Source of the DNA: Spirochaetales bacterium
Lineage (GTDB): Bacteria > Spirochaetota > Spirochaetia > Sphaerochaetales > Sphaerochaetaceae
Assembly: GCA_018433865.1 (NCBI GenBank)
Contig: JAHDQJ010000006.1
Coordinates: 62,001-126,000 of the forward strand
DNA: 64,000 nucleotides
Direction: 5' to 3'
Shown here: one piece after another, positions 9,370 through 17,879 of the stretch
Layout: the number at the start of each line of letters is the position of its first letter
How positions within the stretch are numbered: the stretch's first letter is position 1
Made by a program: the position numbers and the translations under genes
The notes under the pieces: generated by a model
What the model saw: the letters and a program-made list of their open reading frames with translations, nothing else
The model's database searches: none
What the model was told of the DNA's origin: nothing

Positions 9370-9732
9370 ATGAGACAGGCCTCCTTGGCGTGGGAAGCGA
9401 AATGCTCGCGATGCGGGCTCTGTTGCCATGAGAAGGTCATTGTCGGACGGCAGGTGATCTACGATCTGGACTCGCATTGCGAGCACTACGATCGCAAGAC
9501 ACATCAGTGCAAGATCTATCTCCAGCGGCTTGACCGTGAGTCGCGGTGTCGCCGGGTCACACGGTTCGCAGCCATGTTTGCCTCGTATCTTCCGGAGAGC
9601 TGTGCCTACGTCCAGTGGGCACGTTCGCGGCATTTGCGATTCGCCATCAGACGACATGTCCGGTTCACCCGCGGTGATCGCGGCGATACGGGTGATGAAG
9701 AGCCCAATCCTTCTCTCTGCTTGTCCGAGTAG
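9370..9732 (+). CDS. YcgN/YkgJ-type CxxCxxCC protein
   Basis: 120 residues. The N-terminus has the motif CSRCGLCCHEK, then C-x9-C (HCEHYDRKTHQC) and a later SCAY, matching the UPF0260 (YcgN) pattern of a cysteine cluster that probably binds zinc or Fe-S. Biochemical function is unknown for the family. The ATG is 4 nt after the surE stop. The C-terminus is basic and shorter than E. coli YcgN. Confidence 0.75.
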   Translation: MRQASLAWEAKCSRCGLCCHEKVIVGRQVIYDLDSHCEHYDRKTHQCKIYLQRLDRESRCRRVTRFAAMFASYLPESCAYVQWARSRHLRFAIRRHVRFTRGDRGDTGDEEPNPSLCLSE

Positions 9733-9733
9733 C

Positions 9734-9763
9734 TTGACCGTCCGGGTCCGTGACCCGTATGTT
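9734..9763 (+). promoter_or_regulatory. nifS promoter with embedded palindrome
   Basis: TTGACC (9734-9739), 18-nt spacer, TATGTT (9758-9763). Inside the spacer lies a perfect 6+6 palindrome, CGGGTC-CGT-GACCCG (9743-9757). This placement is typical of a repressor operator. The regulator is not identified; an Fe-S-responsive factor is the natural guess because the genes make Fe-S clusters. Confidence 0.6.
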
Positions 9764-9782
9764 TTGAAAAGAGAGAAGATAC

Positions 9783-10937
9783 ATGAGAAAAGTATATTTG
9801 GATAACAATGCTACGACACAGATGGCCCCTGAGGTCATCTCGTCGATGCAGCAAAGCTTGCAGCTGTATGGCAATGCCTCCAGCATGCATGAATTCGGCA
9901 GGGACTCCCATGTCGCGATAGAGCACGCACGCAACCAGGTCGCACGGATGATCGGAGCCGATGCAGGGGAGATCATCTTCACCAGTGGCGGGACCGAGTC
10001 TGACAATGCGGTCTTCGCCTTGGCGAGGGATCTCATCGACAACGGGTCTCCCCGCAAGCGGCTGATCACCTCCACGATAGAGCATCCTGCGATCATTGAG
10101 ACCTGTCGCTATCTGGTGAAGCACGGGTATCGGATCGACTATGTACCGGTGGACTCCACCGGCAAGATCGACATGGACCGTTACCGCCAGCTTCTCGGAG
10201 ATGATGTCCTGCTGGTCTCCATCATGGCAGCAAACAATGAGACCGGGACGATCCAGGATATTCTGCAGGTCACGAAGCTTGCTCATGAGAACGGTGCGCT
10301 CATGCACACAGATGCCGTACAGGCAATCGGAAAAATGGATGTGGATGTGAAGGCGTGGGGTGTCGATTACCTGAGCCTCTCCGGTCACAAGTTCTACGGG
10401 CCGAAAGGTGTGGGGGCGCTTTACGTCCGGTCGAAGGCTCCGTTCGATGCGTTCGTCAAGGGCGGTCATCAGGAGGATGGCAAGCGGGCCGGCACCTACA
10501 ACACTCCTGCGATCGTCGGGATGGGCCGTGCAGCACAACTTATCTGCGATACCGGGGAACAAGAGCGTGCAGAGCTTTGGGCATTGCGGGAGCGGTTGCG
10601 GAACGGCTTGATCGCCAACATTCCCGAGGTCGTGGTCAACGGACATGCCTCCGATTGCCTTCCGGGAACCCTCAACGTTTCCTTCGCAGGAGCCGAAGGG
10701 GAATCGATTCTCCTGATGCTCGATTTCGAGGGAGTCGCGGTCTCGACCGGTTCGGCATGTGCGACAGGATCGTTGGAACCCTCCTATGTGTTGCTCGCCT
10801 CGGGACTCGATGTCGAGCTCGCCCACGGTTCCATCAGGTTCAGCCTCGGAAGATACAATACCGAGTCCGATATCGATTATGTGATTGAGAAGATGCCGCC
10901 GATCATCAAGCGGCTCAGGGAGATTTCCACACGATGA
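9783..10937 (+). CDS. nifS: Cysteine desulfurase, NifS/IscS family
   Basis: PLP enzyme that takes sulfur from cysteine for Fe-S assembly. It has YLDNNATTQ near the N-terminus, SGGTESDN (about 65-72), the PLP lysine K203 in SGHKFYGPKG, and the catalytic cysteine C326 in STGSACATGS. 384 residues is normal for the group I (NifS/IscS) branch. GAGAGAAG precedes the ATG. Its stop overlaps the nifU start by four bases (ATGA), so sulfur donor and scaffold are made together. Confidence 0.95.
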   Translation: MRKVYLDNNATTQMAPEVISSMQQSLQLYGNASSMHEFGRDSHVAIEHARNQVARMIGADAGEIIFTSGGTESDNAVFALARDLIDNGSPRKRLITSTIEHPAIIETCRYLVKHGYRIDYVPVDSTGKIDMDRYRQLLGDDVLLVSIMAANNETGTIQDILQVTKLAHENGALMHTDAVQAIGKMDVDVKAWGVDYLSLSGHKFYGPKGVGALYVRSKAPFDAFVKGGHQEDGKRAGTYNTPAIVGMGRAAQLICDTGEQERAELWALRERLRNGLIANIPEVVVNGHASDCLPGTLNVSFAGAEGESILLMLDFEGVAVSTGSACATGSLEPSYVLLASGLDVELAHGSIRFSLGRYNTESDIDYVIEKMPPIIKRLREISTR

Positions 10938-11539
10938 GCAACAATACGTCGGTTTGGGTATATACGGATACGGTAAAGCAGCACTTCATGCATCCGAAGA
11001 ATGTCTGGGAGGATGAATCATACGAGGCCGATGGTGTCGGATTGGTCGGTTCGCTCGCTTGCGGAGACCAGATGAAGGTCGGCATCAAGGTCGAACAGGA
11101 CCGGATCATCGATCTCAAGTGGCAGACGTACGGGTGCGCCAGCGCGATCGCCAGCACCTCCATGATGTCCGAGATCGCCATCGGCATGACCATCGAGGAG
11201 GCCTACCGGCTGACGCCTGCGATGATCACCGAACGGCTTGGCGGATTGCCCCAGCACAAGTTCCACTGTTCGGTCCTTGGAGACAAGGCTCTCCGTGCAG
11301 CGATCGATGACTTCCTGGAGAAGCAGGGGCGCGACAATCCGTACAAGAAGCAAGTGGCGAAGATCATTTGCGAGTGCAAGGGCATCACGGACCAAAGGAT
11401 CGAAGAGCTGGTCAAGAACAAGGAAGCCACGACCATCGAGCAGTTGCGCGAGATCACCGGGTTCGGTACGGTCTGCGGCAAATGCCAGTTCAAGGTTCAC
11501 CAGCTGTTCGACGAATTCAAGCACATCTACAACGTCTGA
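10934..11539 (+). CDS. nifU: NifU-type scaffold: IscU domain plus BFD-like [2Fe-2S] domain
   Basis: 201 residues. The IscU domain (1-130) has the three ligand cysteines in GSLACGDQ (about 44), TYGCASA (about 68) and KFHCSVLG (about 112). The BFD-like domain (about 140-195) has IICECKG and TVCGKCQ, giving four cysteines for a [2Fe-2S] cluster. It lacks the C-terminal Nfu domain of full-length NifU. It assembles clusters on sulfur delivered by the adjacent NifS. The gene ends 8 nt from the convergent uridine kinase gene. Confidence 0.92.
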   Translation: MSNNTSVWVYTDTVKQHFMHPKNVWEDESYEADGVGLVGSLACGDQMKVGIKVEQDRIIDLKWQTYGCASAIASTSMMSEIAIGMTIEEAYRLTPAMITERLGGLPQHKFHCSVLGDKALRAAIDDFLEKQGRDNPYKKQVAKIICECKGITDQRIEELVKNKEATTIEQLREITGFGTVCGKCQFKVHQLFDEFKHIYNV

Positions 11540-11547
11540 GACTCCCG

Positions 11548-13242
11548 CTAGCACTCCGAGTGGAACTCACTGCCTCCGATGAACTCGCGGAGCAGTGAGT
11601 CGCTCGGCACCAAGTCCGCTGGTATCGGATAGACATTCTCCAGGAATTTCAACAACCTTCTGGACACCGGGTATTCGGCATATGCCTCCGGTTTCACCGT
11701 CCTCAACAGCGGTTCCGCATACGGTTTCAATACAGCCAACTCATAATCCAGCGCGCTATTGATCATGGTGTCGGCTTGGTTCTGGTAGGGGAATATATGT
11801 TGTGTTTCCCCCCGCTCGACCGAAGGCCACATCTCCAATGTCCTCTGGGCGGAGGTGCTCCGCGTCCGGTTGTCCCGCACGATCCTGCGGAGGATCCGGT
11901 TGTCCGTGGTGGATATCCTGTTATGATCATCGAGGTTCAGCTGTGTCAGGGCCGAGATGTATATCTTGAAAGTGGTGCTCCGGTCGATGTTCGGGACCAG
12001 ATTGGGGTTCAGCCCATGGATTCCCTCGATGACCAGGATGGTATTGTCCTTGAGGCTGATCGGTTTTCCCTCGAAATAACGTCTGCCGTCTCCCTTGAAA
12101 TCGAAACGGGGAAGATCGACCTCCTCACCGGCGTAGAGGGCTCCGAGGTTGTTGCGGAACAACGTGAGATCGAGCGCCTCCAGCACCTCCAGGTCCGGCT
12201 TTCCCTCGGCATCCTTCGGTGCCTCCGATTTCGGTCGGTAATAGTTGTCCAGGGATATCTGGATGGGATTGTATCCGAGCAGGCGCAGTTGTATGGCAAG
12301 ACGGATGGAGAATGTGGTTTTCCCGGAAGAGGAAGGCCCTGCGATGAACACGACTTTCACTGTCCCGCGTTGGCTGATCATGTCGGCGATCTGGGATATC
12401 TTGCGATGTTGCAAGTCTTCGTTCATCCGGATGAACGTATGGATCTCAGGGGGTGATCCGCAGATCTTGTTCATCGTGCCCAGGCAATCGACCTTCAAGA
12501 GCGATCCCCATATCTTGTACTCACGGAATATGGAGAACAAGAGGGGATTGTCCCTGAACTTGGCGATATGCAGGAAATCGGAGGAGAGGGGGAACCGCAA
12601 CAGCATCCCCCGTTCTCCGTAGGGACGCAATTCCCACACCGCGAGTAGCCCGGTGCGGGGGATCAACGGTTCGTATGCGATATCGATGAAGTCCTGGCAA
12701 CGATAGAGATGCAACGTCGGGTCGTTGCGATAGGAGAGGAGAAGTGAGGTCGCCAGATACCCTTTCTCCTGGAAGTAGGAGAGGGCGTCCTGATAGGAGA
12801 CCGTATCCAATTCGATCGGAGTGTCCATTTCGACCAGTCGGAGCATCTCACGGCCGAGAGATTCCACATCCTCTTTCGACAGTGCATAGTGACCGTCGAA
12901 GTTGAAGTAGAATCCATCGCCGAGCGCATGCCCGATCACCAGTCTTCTTGCGGGGAAGAGCCGGTCGCTCGCAAGAGCCAGCATGTAGCTCAGGGTATGG
13001 CGGTACATCCGCTTGCCGAGGTCGGAAAAGAGGAGTACCGGCTCGATGTGGGCATCCACGGTGATCCGGGCGCCGAACGGAAGGATCTCATTGTTCATGC
13101 GCAGGGCGACCACAGGATTGTCGGTGTACTTCGATGTCCCGTCATCAAGGTGCAGGTGGTCCGTTACGATGCTCCGAACCGTAGTACCGGCAGGAACCTT
13201 GATGGTCCTCGATTCCGTATGCAACTGGATGATCCGTTCCAT
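11548..13242 (-). CDS. TGS/ThrRS-like domain fused to uridine kinase
   Basis: 564 residues. The N-terminal part (1-60) resembles a TGS domain. The next 150 or so resemble the threonyl-tRNA-synthetase second additional domain, with the phrase GHALGDGFYFNFDGHY and a YRHTL stretch before it. The C-terminal half (about 290-500) is a phosphoribulokinase/uridine kinase domain with P-loop GPSSSGKTT and ISLDNYY. This fused nucleoside kinase is known from Thermotoga, clostridia and spirochaetes; it probably phosphorylates uridine or a related nucleoside. The AAGGAAAT site precedes the ATG. It follows the iron-ADH-like gene by 16 nt on the same strand and may be read from the same promoter. Confidence 0.85.
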   Translation of the reverse strand: MERIIQLHTESRTIKVPAGTTVRSIVTDHLHLDDGTSKYTDNPVVALRMNNEILPFGARITVDAHIEPVLLFSDLGKRMYRHTLSYMLALASDRLFPARRLVIGHALGDGFYFNFDGHYALSKEDVESLGREMLRLVEMDTPIELDTVSYQDALSYFQEKGYLATSLLLSYRNDPTLHLYRCQDFIDIAYEPLIPRTGLLAVWELRPYGERGMLLRFPLSSDFLHIAKFRDNPLLFSIFREYKIWGSLLKVDCLGTMNKICGSPPEIHTFIRMNEDLQHRKISQIADMISQRGTVKVVFIAGPSSSGKTTFSIRLAIQLRLLGYNPIQISLDNYYRPKSEAPKDAEGKPDLEVLEALDLTLFRNNLGALYAGEEVDLPRFDFKGDGRRYFEGKPISLKDNTILVIEGIHGLNPNLVPNIDRSTTFKIYISALTQLNLDDHNRISTTDNRILRRIVRDNRTRSTSAQRTLEMWPSVERGETQHIFPYQNQADTMINSALDYELAVLKPYAEPLLRTVKPEAYAEYPVSRRLLKFLENVYPIPADLVPSDSLLREFIGGSEFHSEC

Positions 13243-13258
13243 GAAATTTCCTTATGTG

Positions 13259-14503
13259 TTATCGGAGGGGTTTTTCCGTCGTCCCGCTGTCCGACGGATA
13301 CCCCCAGTAGGCGGCTTCCAGGATCCTGATGAGATCCCGGAGGTTCGGTTTGGTCCTGCTGGTCAGCATATCGAAGGAATCGAGTGCTGCCAGGGCCACT
13401 TCTTCGAGTTGATGGGGAGCCAACAGGCGCTTCTGTACCCTCGGGTCGTACACTTCGTACAGTCGGCTCGGCATGGTGGGACTCAGGCCGGCGGTCAACC
13501 CTTGCAGGAATCGGGCGATCCACGATGCGCTATCGATACCCTCCAGTCCCGGTTCGGGCTCCAAGGAAGAACCCAACAGTTCCTCCATGCGTGTGGCCGA
13601 TGCGGATCCCCCCTGCAGTTCGAAGCGCAGGCAATGAGGAAGGAGTATCCACATGGCCAGGCCGTAGGGAATTTCGGATCCGTTCGCCATCGCGATGGAA
13701 AGTGCGTGTGCGATCGATCCCCCTGTCTGCGAGAATGCGATCCCTGCGAGTTGCGATGCTGTCGAGACGGCCGCACGGGATTCAAGGTCGTGCGGTGTGT
13801 GCACGACACGGTAGGCATGTGTGATGACCAGGGAAAGGGCTTGTATGGCGAACTGTTCGACTGCCACATTGGTACCGATGCTGATCAGGGATTCGAAGGC
13901 GCGGCCTAGTATCGAGGCGATTCCCATCGCTGTCTGCAAGCTCGAAGCTGCCTTCGACATCTTCGGATCCACTATGGTGACATCACCATGGAGCGCAGGA
14001 TCATCAAGCCTGAGCATTCTCGTACCATCGAAACGCTTCAAGTACGCGACTCGAGTCGCTCCGCTGCCGGTACCGATGGTCGTGGGGATGATGATGAGTG
14101 GACTCGTGGTTCGGGTGTGTTGCAAAGCCCAGCCTTCGAGATCTGACAAGCGGGTGTCGCTGGGGTATGCGGAGAGGAGTTTCACGATCTTCGCCAGGTC
14201 GATGATCGACCCTCCGCCCAGTGCGATGATGCCATCGAAGCTGCCAACGTGGAATGCATGAACGATCCGATCCACGGTGTCGACCGAGATTTCCCGGGAC
14301 GAGACGATGACTTGGTTCCCTGCGACATCACTGCGCAGAGCCAACAAATCCGTCACCCCGGCCGTCGACGCACTCCGGCTGATAAGATACAGGGGGTTGT
14401 GCATGCCCAGCTCATCGAGCAAGAACGGCAACTGTCTGATGCTGTCTTCCCCATGCAAGGTGCGGACCGGATTTCCTATGGTGAAATTCGCCTGTGCGAT
14501 CAT
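13259..14503 (-). CDS. Iron-containing alcohol dehydrogenase homologue with lost metal ligands
   Basis: 414 residues of the group III (Fe) ADH fold. NAD-binding GGGSIIDLAK (96-105), the IPTTIGTGSGAT loop (139-150) and a PYGLAMWILLPHCLRF helix (279-294) align with FucO-type enzymes. The metal site does not. FucO has Asp196 and His200 in GIDALTHAIE; here that stretch is GIASILGRAFE with neither. The His277 equivalent is Tyr280; only the His263 equivalent (in IAHAL) remains. Catalysis by the usual metal route is doubtful. Start: AAGGAG 7 nt before the ATG, which overlaps the upstream stop (ATGA). Third gene of a coupled operon. Confidence 0.75.
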   Translation of the reverse strand: MIAQANFTIGNPVRTLHGEDSIRQLPFLLDELGMHNPLYLISRSASTAGVTDLLALRSDVAGNQVIVSSREISVDTVDRIVHAFHVGSFDGIIALGGGSIIDLAKIVKLLSAYPSDTRLSDLEGWALQHTRTTSPLIIIPTTIGTGSGATRVAYLKRFDGTRMLRLDDPALHGDVTIVDPKMSKAASSLQTAMGIASILGRAFESLISIGTNVAVEQFAIQALSLVITHAYRVVHTPHDLESRAAVSTASQLAGIAFSQTGGSIAHALSIAMANGSEIPYGLAMWILLPHCLRFELQGGSASATRMEELLGSSLEPEPGLEGIDSASWIARFLQGLTAGLSPTMPSRLYEVYDPRVQKRLLAPHQLEEVALAALDSFDMLTSRTKPNLRDLIRILEAAYWGYPSDSGTTEKPLR

Positions 14504-15525
14504 GGTGCAGCTCCTTGGTCCTCCGAGAGCAGTTGGAGCAGGCTTTGCAATTCCCTGATCCGGCTTTGGGAGGGGATCAGGGAGTGAGTCTCTGTGCACA
14601 ACCTTCCGATGATCCGTTCTGTTTCGCCCGTTTCGGCCAGGGACGTCCACACCTTGACGAATTCATGAGGATCCATGCCGCTGAGGATCGATTGCAATCT
14701 ATCATGCTTCGCCGGATCCTGAGTCTCGATCAGTCGGATGAGATAGGGAAGTAATGCCGCGGCTGCTAGATGGAGTTCGGCAAAGCCCTCGATCGCCAAG
14801 GCTTCGGTATATGCGATGATCGTCGATGGCCCCCGATTGTACGCACACACTCCCGCTGCATGTACGGCAGCTCCTGCCAAGAGTGTGCATTCCCTCCAGT
14901 CCCTCCCTTTCTTTCCTGAGGAAATGAACAGATCCAAGGCCTTGTGCGTATGGATGAACGTTTCCATCGCGATACTCAACAGCAGCGGCTCAGGGTTCGC
15001 CAACAACGTGGTGCAGGCTTCCAACAGTACCACGCAGATGGTGCGGGCAAGTGCAACTTCATTCGTCAGACGACTCAATCTGCCATCGAAGATCACATGT
15101 TTCGGTACGGTGTGTTCCGATGCGGCGTGCCGGATCCTTCCTTGGCACTCCAAGCCGTCCAGAGTACCGAACGGAACGATGAAAAGGGGTAAGGATGAGC
15201 CTGCGAGGGTCTTGGCGACTTCGATGCACCGTGAGTCGCCACAAGCCACGATGCTGTCGTGGCTCGACAGCTTGCTTCGCTCTTCTTCGGAGAGAGGGGT
15301 AGAGGGAATCTCGATTACCGTGTACGGATAAGTTCCCCGTATGGCTGCGAGTATCTTGCGTACTGCTTTGCGTTGTTTCGGTTCCGCTCCTGTCATCCAC
15401 AGAGGATCGGTCACCCCGTGCGACGCCAAGATCACATGGATCCGGTCCAAGCAATCATCTCCGATGGTGCAGCGAACGGGGATGGAAAACTCAGCATGGC
15501 TTCTGATGGTGTTATGTGGTTTCAT
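14500..15525 (-). CDS. Strongly degenerate iron-ADH-like protein
   Basis: 341 residues, a divergent paralogue of its downstream neighbour. The first 130 residues follow the same order: a strand-rich start, a DSIVACGDSRCIEVAK loop at 90-105 where the enzyme has GGGS, and IVPFGTLDGLECQG at 117-129 where the enzyme has the TTxGTGSE loop. The C-terminal helical half shows no metal-binding histidine pattern. It may form a hetero-oligomer with the neighbouring ADH-like protein, which is inference. AAGGGA lies about 9 nt before the ATG; four-base overlaps join it to both neighbours. Confidence 0.55.
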   Translation of the reverse strand: MKPHNTIRSHAEFSIPVRCTIGDDCLDRIHVILASHGVTDPLWMTGAEPKQRKAVRKILAAIRGTYPYTVIEIPSTPLSEEERSKLSSHDSIVACGDSRCIEVAKTLAGSSLPLFIVPFGTLDGLECQGRIRHAASEHTVPKHVIFDGRLSRLTNEVALARTICVVLLEACTTLLANPEPLLLSIAMETFIHTHKALDLFISSGKKGRDWRECTLLAGAAVHAAGVCAYNRGPSTIIAYTEALAIEGFAELHLAAAALLPYLIRLIETQDPAKHDRLQSILSGMDPHEFVKVWTSLAETGETERIIGRLCTETHSLIPSQSRIRELQSLLQLLSEDQGAAP

Positions 15526-16001
15526 GCGCGCGTTCCCTTCGGGCGGATCATCAGGAACATGAAGCGAATGCGTGTGCGCAATCGGATCGGATTTGCTTCT
15601 ACGGATGTTCCGCAACGCATGCCATAGGCAAGACCGGCCCTGAGAATCCTGATCATGGGCATCGCAAGGGGTGCCGGGCCGAGGATGCTTATCCTGCCGG
15701 TCGCCAAAGCGGTTTCCATCTCGGATTTTCCGTTGCAGAGGTTTGTGAAATCTCTCGGTGCGGAGAACCTGAACTCGACATGCCCTCGTGCTCCCGACGG
15801 TTTTTCGACAGGAAGGAATGAACGGTCCGACTTCATGAGGGAGCGTGATACCGTACCGTCATGCGCATCGATGCTACAGGTCATGACGGTTCCATCGGGT
15901 ATCCGCATCCACTCCTGTTGTGCCGCTTGGTCGAGACACAGTACTGCTTCCACGATGTTCCTCAGATGTGAGAGCTTACGACTGAAAACCCGATCGCGCA
16001 T
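15522..16001 (-). CDS. SCP2 (sterol-carrier-like) domain protein
   Basis: 159 residues. The segment from about 75 to 128 (HVEFRFSAPRDFTNLCNGKS, then an ALATGRISILG stretch and a PLAMPMIRIL helix) resembles the SCP2 lipid-binding fold, where a strand, an aperture helix and a GxIxIxG strand follow one another. The ligand is unknown. GAGGAG sits 7 nt before the ATG at 16001, and its stop overlaps the next start by four bases, so it is the first gene of a coupled three-gene operon. The open frame continues far upstream of 16001 only as an antisense shadow of the AOR-like gene. Confidence 0.55.
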   Translation of the reverse strand: MRDRVFSRKLSHLRNIVEAVLCLDQAAQQEWMRIPDGTVMTCSIDAHDGTVSRSLMKSDRSFLPVEKPSGARGHVEFRFSAPRDFTNLCNGKSEMETALATGRISILGPAPLAMPMIRILRAGLAYGMRCGTSVEANPIRLRTRIRFMFLMIRPKGTRA

Positions 16002-16020
16002 GTGCCGTCTCCTCGGTGCC

Positions 16021-16049
16021 ATTCTAGCGGGACAGGCGACATTCCGCAA
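16021..16049 (-). promoter_or_regulatory. Leftward promoter of the SCP2/ADH-like operon
   Basis: On the minus strand TTGCGG (16049-16044), 17-nt spacer, TAGAAT (16026-16021), 20 nt before the ATG at 16001. It is back-to-back with the AOR-like promoter. Confidence 0.6.
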
Positions 16050-16062
16050 GGCTGTGTCCCGC
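16027..16062. repeat. Inverted repeat between divergent promoters
   Basis: Exact 8-bp arms GCGGGACA (16027-16034) and TGTCCCGC (16055-16062) separated by 20 nt. One arm lies within the spacer of the leftward promoter; the other lies just upstream of the rightward -35. It could be a two-site operator controlling both directions. Confidence 0.55.
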
Positions 16063-16070
16063 CATCGTGA

Positions 16071-16099
16071 TTGACATGTCCTTCCTGCGTGGGTAGATT
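16071..16099 (+). promoter_or_regulatory. Rightward promoter of the AOR-like gene
   Basis: TTGACA (16071-16076), 17-nt spacer, TAGATT (16094-16099): one of the best sigma-70 matches in the window. Predicted start near 16106; AAGGGG precedes the ATG at 16122. Confidence 0.7.
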
Positions 16100-16121
16100 G
16101 AGAGGGAACAAGGGGTTCGAG

Positions 16122-17879
16122 ATGAAACAGGCAGGAGGAGGTAGACAGTATCTCGTGATCGATCTGGCTTCCGAGCAATGGGAAGTCCGTCTGATCCCTG
16201 ATGCTGCGTACCACACACATCTTGGAGGAGAATCGCTCGCTCTTTACCTTTGGTCGGCACACGCCGATCGTGATGCTGCTGCAGGACCCCTCTGTATCGC
16301 ATGCGGTGCCTTCACCGGCTCTCCTGCGATCTGTTCGGCGACACTCTCGTTCGCGGGAATTTCGCCGCTTACCCATCTTGTCGAATCGGATACTGCCAAC
16401 AGCGGTTTCGCGTCTGCGTTGGTCTCCTGCGGGTGGCGTGCCATCGTGATTACCGGCATCGCACGACGTCAGATGGTCGTACAGGTCCGTAGTGATGCCG
16501 TGGAGTTCGTTCCTTCCGACCGTCTGATAGGAAAGACCGTGTTCGAAACGGTCAGGACACTCGAGTCCGAGGGTGATCTTTCGGTTCTTGCCATCGGTCC
16601 TGCGGGAGAACGCGCCTCTTTGCTTTCTTGTGCGGTCAATGAGGGACTTCCTGTCGAGCGCTTCGGGTTCGGTGCCTTGCTTGGCATGAAACACATCAAG
16701 GCGATCACTGCCGATCACGGACCGATGGAATTCGCTCCTGTCGATCTCGCTCGGTTCGAATCGGCGCATGAGCGATTGTCCCGGAGGATCCGATCAAGTC
16801 GATTCCTGTCGCGTTTTGCCGTGAAAGGTCTCCTCGACATCGTGGATGTTGCGAAGGAGGAGGGATTCGCTGCGGTGGACGGTTGCTCGGGACGTACCGA
16901 CCCGCGGCTCTTCCACTTGGGGCCCGATGAGTGTGCACGTAAATTCTCCCTCGACACTGATACGATTGCACCATGTCCCATCGGATGCAGGAAGAAAGTG
17001 ATGCGACCGGGGGGAGAAGACATGCCTCTTCCCGATGCCTATGGCATGATGGCCCTGGGTTCCAACCTGGGCAATTATGACGTGAACCTGGTGATGCAGT
17101 GGTGGCACCAGGCCATATTCCTGGGACTCCACCCGGTATCGACCGGTATGTATCTCGGTGATGTCATGACGAAGAGGTCTTCTGCACAAGATGGCGAGCT
17201 GTTTCCGCTTGTCCTTGGTGATACGGAGGCAATCACACAGAAGTTGGATGCGATCGCGAAGGGTACGATTCCGATTTCCCGCGAAATTCTGCTTGCCGGA
17301 ACTGCAGTGCGGGGACGACCCATGCTTCCCGTGGATCCCCGTGGAGCGTGGGGCGAGGCTCTGCTGATCGGACTCGGCGAGGACTTCCCCTTCGTACCCG
17401 AGATACTGTTGCGGTGGCTTCCTCTCCCTTCTGAACGGATGAAAGTGCCGTGGGTGGTGTTGCAGGAGAATCTTTTGTCGGTGGTGCGATCGGTGGGCAT
17501 GTGCCCCTATCTCATCCTGCCACTCTTGTGCGAAGGACCGGGCGGGGCGATAGGACGAAAGCTGACCAGCGGGCTGTCCAAGGTCGCTCCGCCAGCTTTG
17601 TTTTCGGTTTCGTTGGAAATCCTCGCGGAGCTGGCCAGCTCACTGTTGGGCACGGAAATCACCGCTGACCGACTGATGGATGTGGGAAGACGCGCAGTCA
17701 AGTACAAGCGGGACAGTAACGGAACGGAGGCCTACCCGGCAGAGATTCCTGAGCGATACCTGGTTGATCCGGAAAGCAACCACCCTGATAAGGTGATCGT
17801 TCCCTATCGTCGGCTGGTCAGGCAGTATCGCTTCCATCGCGCCTTGGATCTGGCCAAGCTCGGGGAGAGTTGGCCATGA
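16122..17879 (+). CDS. Aldehyde:ferredoxin oxidoreductase homologue with degraded cofactor sites
   Basis: 585 residues with the AOR family layout: N-terminal strand domain (YLVIDLASEQWEVR, HLGGESLALYLW), the SDTANSGFASAL loop (about 108-119), and CPIGC at 285-289 followed by LPDAYGMMALGSN. True AORs bind a tungsten-bispyranopterin and a [4Fe-4S] cluster. Here the first cluster cysteine of C-x2-C-x3-C is Ile282. Cys285, Cys289 and the distal Cys461 remain. The pterin-binding Asp of the DxxGxC motif is Arg456. Enzyme function is therefore uncertain. The last four bases overlap the barrel-protein start (ATGA). It is divergent from the ADH-like operon, whose natural chemistry, aldehyde/alcohol interconversion, matches the AOR family. 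Confidence 0.7.
   Translation: MKQAGGGRQYLVIDLASEQWEVRLIPDAAYHTHLGGESLALYLWSAHADRDAAAGPLCIACGAFTGSPAICSATLSFAGISPLTHLVESDTANSGFASALVSCGWRAIVITGIARRQMVVQVRSDAVEFVPSDRLIGKTVFETVRTLESEGDLSVLAIGPAGERASLLSCAVNEGLPVERFGFGALLGMKHIKAITADHGPMEFAPVDLARFESAHERLSRRIRSSRFLSRFAVKGLLDIVDVAKEEGFAAVDGCSGRTDPRLFHLGPDECARKFSLDTDTIAPCPIGCRKKVMRPGGEDMPLPDAYGMMALGSNLGNYDVNLVMQWWHQAIFLGLHPVSTGMYLGDVMTKRSSAQDGELFPLVLGDTEAITQKLDAIAKGTIPISREILLAGTAVRGRPMLPVDPRGAWGEALLIGLGEDFPFVPEILLRWLPLPSERMKVPWVVLQENLLSVVRSVGMCPYLILPLLCEGPGGAIGRKLTSGLSKVAPPALFSVSLEILAELASSLLGTEITADRLMDVGRRAVKYKRDSNGTEAYPAEIPERYLVDPESNHPDKVIVPYRRLVRQYRFHRALDLAKLGESWP

Noticed and set aside
9606-10826. Minus-strand open frame of 406 codons
   Set aside because: Shadow of nifS, which has all cysteine desulfurase motifs.
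15655-16074. Plus-strand open frame of 139 codons over the SCP2-like region
   Set aside because: No family motif or Shine-Dalgarno, whereas the minus-strand frame has a GAGGAG site, a promoter and an ATGA overlap with the next gene.
16002-16769. Extension of the SCP2-like frame upstream of 16001
   Set aside because: It would run through the divergent promoter and antisense to the AOR-like gene; composition is non-coding.
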